From: Gammaproteobacteria bacterium
GTDB lineage: Bacteria > Pseudomonadota > Gammaproteobacteria > Eutrophobiales > Eutrophobiaceae
Direction of reading: 5' to 3'
Assembly: GCA_004356415.1 (NCBI GenBank)
Contig: SMWN01000058.1
Coordinates: forward strand, 1-6,942
DNA: 6,942 nt
In this document: in pieces, positions 5,720 to 6,942 of the stretch
Layout: the number at the start of each line of letters is the position of its first letter
How positions within the stretch are numbered: the first letter of the stretch is position 1
The notes under the pieces: generated by a model
What the model was told of the DNA's origin: nothing
Seen by the model: only the letters and a program-made list of their open reading frames with translations
Databases searched by the model: none
Program-made: the position numbers and the translations under genes

Positions 5720-6359
5720 TAAAAGCAATAATAAAAACAACAAAGCTGGCAGGCTAATTGTTATCTCTGCACCCTCAGGAGCCGGGAAAACAACGCTGGT
5801 TAAGGCACTTTGTGAGTCAGATCCAAAATTAATGGTATCGGTTTCTCATACCACGCGCCCGAGACGTGATGGAGAAACGGATGGAATTGCATACCATTTT
5901 ATTGATATCGATTCATTCATGGAGATGGTTGATAGTGATCAGTTTCTTGAACACGCTAAAGTTTTTGATAAATATTATGGGACATCCAGAAACGGAGTTG
6001 AATCCCAGTTAAATGAAGGTAAAGACGTTATCCTGGAGATTGATTGGCAGGGAGCAGCACGAGTCCGCTATCTCATGCCTGACTGTAATAGCATTTTTAT
6101 CCTGCCGCCGAGTCTCCATGCACTAGAAACCAGACTAACAGAGCGAGATGACGATGACCCCACCACCGTACAAAGGCGACTGCGAGATGCCAAAAATGAG
6201 ATTTCACACTACAAGGAATACGACTTTTTGATCATAAATGATAAATTTGAGGCCGCATTGTCCGAATTACGGGATATTTTAGCTTCTTTGAGAGAAAACC
6301 GGCAAGTCCAGCAAGCAGATTTAAGTCAATTTGTCGCTGGCTTAATAGCAGAAACCTAG
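5712..6359 (+). CDS. gmk: Guanylate kinase
   Basis: Guanylate kinase converts GMP plus ATP to GDP plus ADP in the cytoplasm, an essential step in GTP supply. From TTG at 5712 the protein has 215 residues, near the usual 205-210. The P-loop is APSGAGKTT (20-28), the GMP-binding motif is SHTTRPRR (45-52), followed by GxxYHF. YYGTSRNGVE and LEIDWQGA further on are family signatures. No ATG or GTG exists before the P-loop; the only usable starts are TTG at 5712, overlapping the yicC stop by eight bases, and TTG at 5682. Neither has a good Shine-Dalgarno, so initiation by coupling to yicC termination is likely. Residues 2-11 are only Asn, Lys and Ser (NNKSNNKNNK), absent from most relatives and encoded by a tandem repeat. 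Enzyme identity is certain; the start is not. Confidence 0.96.
   Translation: MNNKSNNKNNKAGRLIVISAPSGAGKTTLVKALCESDPKLMVSVSHTTRPRRDGETDGIAYHFIDIDSFMEMVDSDQFLEHAKVFDKYYGTSRNGVESQLNEGKDVILEIDWQGAARVRYLMPDCNSIFILPPSLHALETRLTERDDDDPTTVQRRLRDAKNEISHYKEYDFLIINDKFEAALSELRDILASLRENRQVQQADLSQFVAGLIAET
5715..5738 (+). repeat. Tandem 12-base repeat at the gmk 5' end
   Basis: AATAATAAAAGC (5715-5726) is followed at once by AATAATAAAAAC (5727-5738), differing at one base. The repeats begin within the yicC stop overlap and encode the Asn/Lys-rich start of guanylate kinase. Being a multiple of three, copy-number change would keep the frame. Confidence 0.75.
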
Positions 6360-6368
6360 ATTTTTCAG

Positions 6369-6374
6369 TAGAAT
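6369..6374 (+). promoter_or_regulatory. Possible -10 box upstream of rpoZ
   Basis: TAGAAT lies just after the gmk stop and is followed by a GC-rich AGCGCGG stretch, as at some stringently controlled start sites. No good -35 is present at 16-18 bases. A second candidate, CATAAT at 6462-6467, is nearer the gene but also lacks a clear -35. Either could give rpoZ its own transcript in addition to read-through from yicC-gmk. Confidence 0.25.
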
Positions 6375-6400
6375 AGCGCGGAATCCGTGATCACCGACTT

Positions 6401-6432
6401 GTCAGTAACCCTTCCTTAATAAGGAATCTGAC
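6401..6432 (+). other. Stem-loop in the gmk-rpoZ leader
   Basis: The central palindrome TTCCTTA-A-TAAGGAA (6412-6426) is flanked by complementary GTCAG (6401-6405) and CTGAC (6428-6432), giving a two-part stem with a small asymmetric internal loop. A T-rich run (6450-6456) lies 18 bases beyond it, too far for a standard intrinsic terminator. The 129-base gap otherwise contains only the rpoZ ribosome binding site and weak promoter-like sequences. Confidence 0.5.
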
Positions 6433-6477
6433 ATTCAGTTTCACCAGAATTTTTTTGTTTACATAATTTTGAATTAC

Positions 6478-6481
6478 GAGG
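6478..6481 (+). promoter_or_regulatory. Shine-Dalgarno of rpoZ
   Basis: GAGG lies seven bases before the rpoZ ATG and confirms that start. Confidence 0.75.
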
Positions 6482-6488
6482 TTTTAGA

Positions 6489-6755
6489 ATGGCCAGATTG
6501 ACGATTGAAGATTGCCTGATACACATAGATAACCGCTATGACCTGGTGTTGTTAGCCAGCAAACGCGCCAGGCAAATTACTCTGGGTAGAGATACCCTAG
6601 TGGATGAAGATAATGATAAACCCACTGTGATTGCATTACGTGAAATTGCCGAAGGTCTTATTACAACTGATAATATAGACACTATCGGTAAAATTGATTT
6701 GCTCGATGAATTCGCAATTGCGGATGAAGGTGAAGCAGCAACGACTGAGAAATAA
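6489..6755 (+). CDS. rpoZ: DNA-directed RNA polymerase subunit omega
   Basis: Omega is the small subunit that clamps the beta-prime subunit during RNA polymerase assembly; in proteobacteria its N-terminus helps form a ppGpp-binding site on the enzyme. The 88-residue product has the conserved pattern MARLTIEDCLIHIDNRYDLVLLASKRARQ, then DNDKPTVIALREIAEGLI, with an acidic variable tail. E. coli omega has 91 residues. The RYDLVLxAxxRARQ form is closer to gammaproteobacterial than to betaproteobacterial versions, which supports the organism guess. The ATG has a GAGG site. It lies between gmk and a spoT start, as in E. coli, but is separated from gmk by a 129-base leader and from spoT by a terminator. 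Confidence 0.96.
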   Translation: MARLTIEDCLIHIDNRYDLVLLASKRARQITLGRDTLVDEDNDKPTVIALREIAEGLITTDNIDTIGKIDLLDEFAIADEGEAATTEK

Positions 6756-6761
6756 TCCATG

Positions 6762-6801
6762 CCACCCTGTGACATGACAGGGTGGTGTCTTGTTTTGTTT
6801 T
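6762..6801 (+). terminator. Strong intrinsic terminator after rpoZ
   Basis: CCACCCTGT (6762-6770) and ACAGGGTGG (6777-6785) form a perfect nine-base stem with a six-base loop GACATG, extendable by G-U and A-U pairs. It is followed by the T-rich run CTTGTTTTGTTTT. It begins seven bases after the rpoZ stop and should end most yicC-gmk-rpoZ transcripts. Confidence 0.88.
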
Positions 6802-6824
6802 CCAATACCCCGTTTTTCTATACA
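6795..6824 (+). promoter_or_regulatory. Weak candidate promoter for spoT
   Basis: TTGTTT (6795-6800) and TATACA (6819-6824) are 18 bases apart and lie just after the rpoZ terminator, about 75 bases before the spoT ATG. The -35 matches consensus at only three of six bases and overlaps the terminator's T-run. A separate promoter is expected because of the terminator, but this exact site is tentative. The stretch after it holds a tandem AACGACA pair (6834-6847) and the palindrome GTAAATTTAC (6852-6861), of unknown meaning. Confidence 0.3.
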
Positions 6825-6900
6825 CGGAATAGTAACGACAAACGACAATTCGTAAATTTACTCCAAACAGTCTCTGTTAGAGAAACAGCTTGGTCGCTTT

Positions 6901-6942
6901 ATGTATCAAGTTAGTGATCTCACAAAACTGGTTAGCTCATAC
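6901..6942 (+). CDS. spoT: Probable SpoT/RelA-family (p)ppGpp synthetase/hydrolase, first 14 codons
   Basis: The ATG at 6901 opens MYQVSDLTKLVSSY, which runs off the window. It resembles the SpoT N-terminus (E. coli MYLFESLNQLIQTYL), including the initial MY and the spacing of hydrophobic positions. The gene order gmk-rpoZ-spoT makes SpoT the expected neighbour. No good Shine-Dalgarno is visible just upstream; a GAGA lies about 17 bases before the ATG. An in-frame stop at 6853-6855 limits upstream extension and no other ATG occurs after it. SpoT both makes and degrades (p)ppGpp. With only 14 codons visible, the call leans on context as much as on sequence. Confidence 0.7.
   Translation, partial: MYQVSDLTKLVSSY

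Noticed and set aside
6412..6457. Palindrome plus T-run after gmk considered as an intrinsic terminator
   Set aside because: The stem is AT-rich and the T-run is more than 20 bases from the inner stem, so it does not fit the usual layout.
6536..6848. Two minus-strand frames over rpoZ and its terminator
   Set aside because: Both are antisense to omega and cross the terminator hairpin; neither has a ribosome binding site or known motif.
6852..6861. Palindrome GTAAATTTAC upstream of spoT as an operator
   Set aside because: It is short and AT-rich, occurs easily by chance, and no matching second site or known regulator motif was found.
1..6942. Search for CRISPR arrays, tRNA or rRNA genes, toxin-antitoxin pairs and phage genes
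   Set aside because: No regularly spaced repeats, RNA gene signatures or accessory protein motifs were seen; apart from the IS end and the MITE-like element the window is core housekeeping DNA.

Overview
The window is about 6.9 kb of bacterial chromosome with moderately low GC. It carries nine genes in two divergent groups, an insertion sequence entering at the left edge and a small non-autonomous repeat element between the groups. Gene content and order (rph-rdgB-hemW one way, yicC-gmk-rpoZ-spoT the other) and the omega and RNase PH sequences fit a gammaproteobacterium. I would place it nearer environmental, early-branching lineages than the enterics, but I cannot name a genus from this sequence.

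Left, minus-strand group (70-4411). A promoter and a strong ribosome binding site precede rph (RNase PH). It is followed at short spacing by rdgB (non-canonical purine NTP pyrophosphatase), hemW (radical-SAM heme chaperone), rnd (RNase D) and a sprT-like zinc metalloprotease gene. Gaps are 47, 32, 16 and 20 bases with no convincing terminator, so this looks like one five-gene housekeeping operon joining two RNA 3'-end exonucleases, nucleotide-pool cleaning, heme trafficking and a SprT-family protein. Immediately after sprT, at 1-36 on the same strand, lies the first codons of an IS30-family transposase. The IS end has probably replaced the original sprT tail and stop codon.

Centre (4412-4852). 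This 441-base gap holds the rph promoter, then a 315-base element (4501-4815) with 34-base imperfect terminal inverted repeats, internal hairpins and no transposase: a MITE-like element. It ends 37 bases before the yicC start and therefore sits in the upstream control region of the right-hand group.

Right, plus-strand group (4853-6942). yicC (YicC-family endoribonuclease) overlaps gmk (guanylate kinase), which appears to start at TTG and has an Asn/Lys-rich N-terminus built on a tandem 12-base repeat. A 129-base leader with a stem-loop separates gmk from rpoZ (RNA polymerase omega). A strong intrinsic terminator follows rpoZ. The first 14 codons of a gene matching the SpoT start run off the right edge. 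GMP-to-GDP conversion, omega and (p)ppGpp metabolism are a known gammaproteobacterial neighbourhood.

I found no evidence of a new defence, toxin-antitoxin, CRISPR or biosynthetic system. The points worth a second look are the MITE, the IS-altered SprT tail, and the non-ATG starts of sprT, rdgB and gmk.
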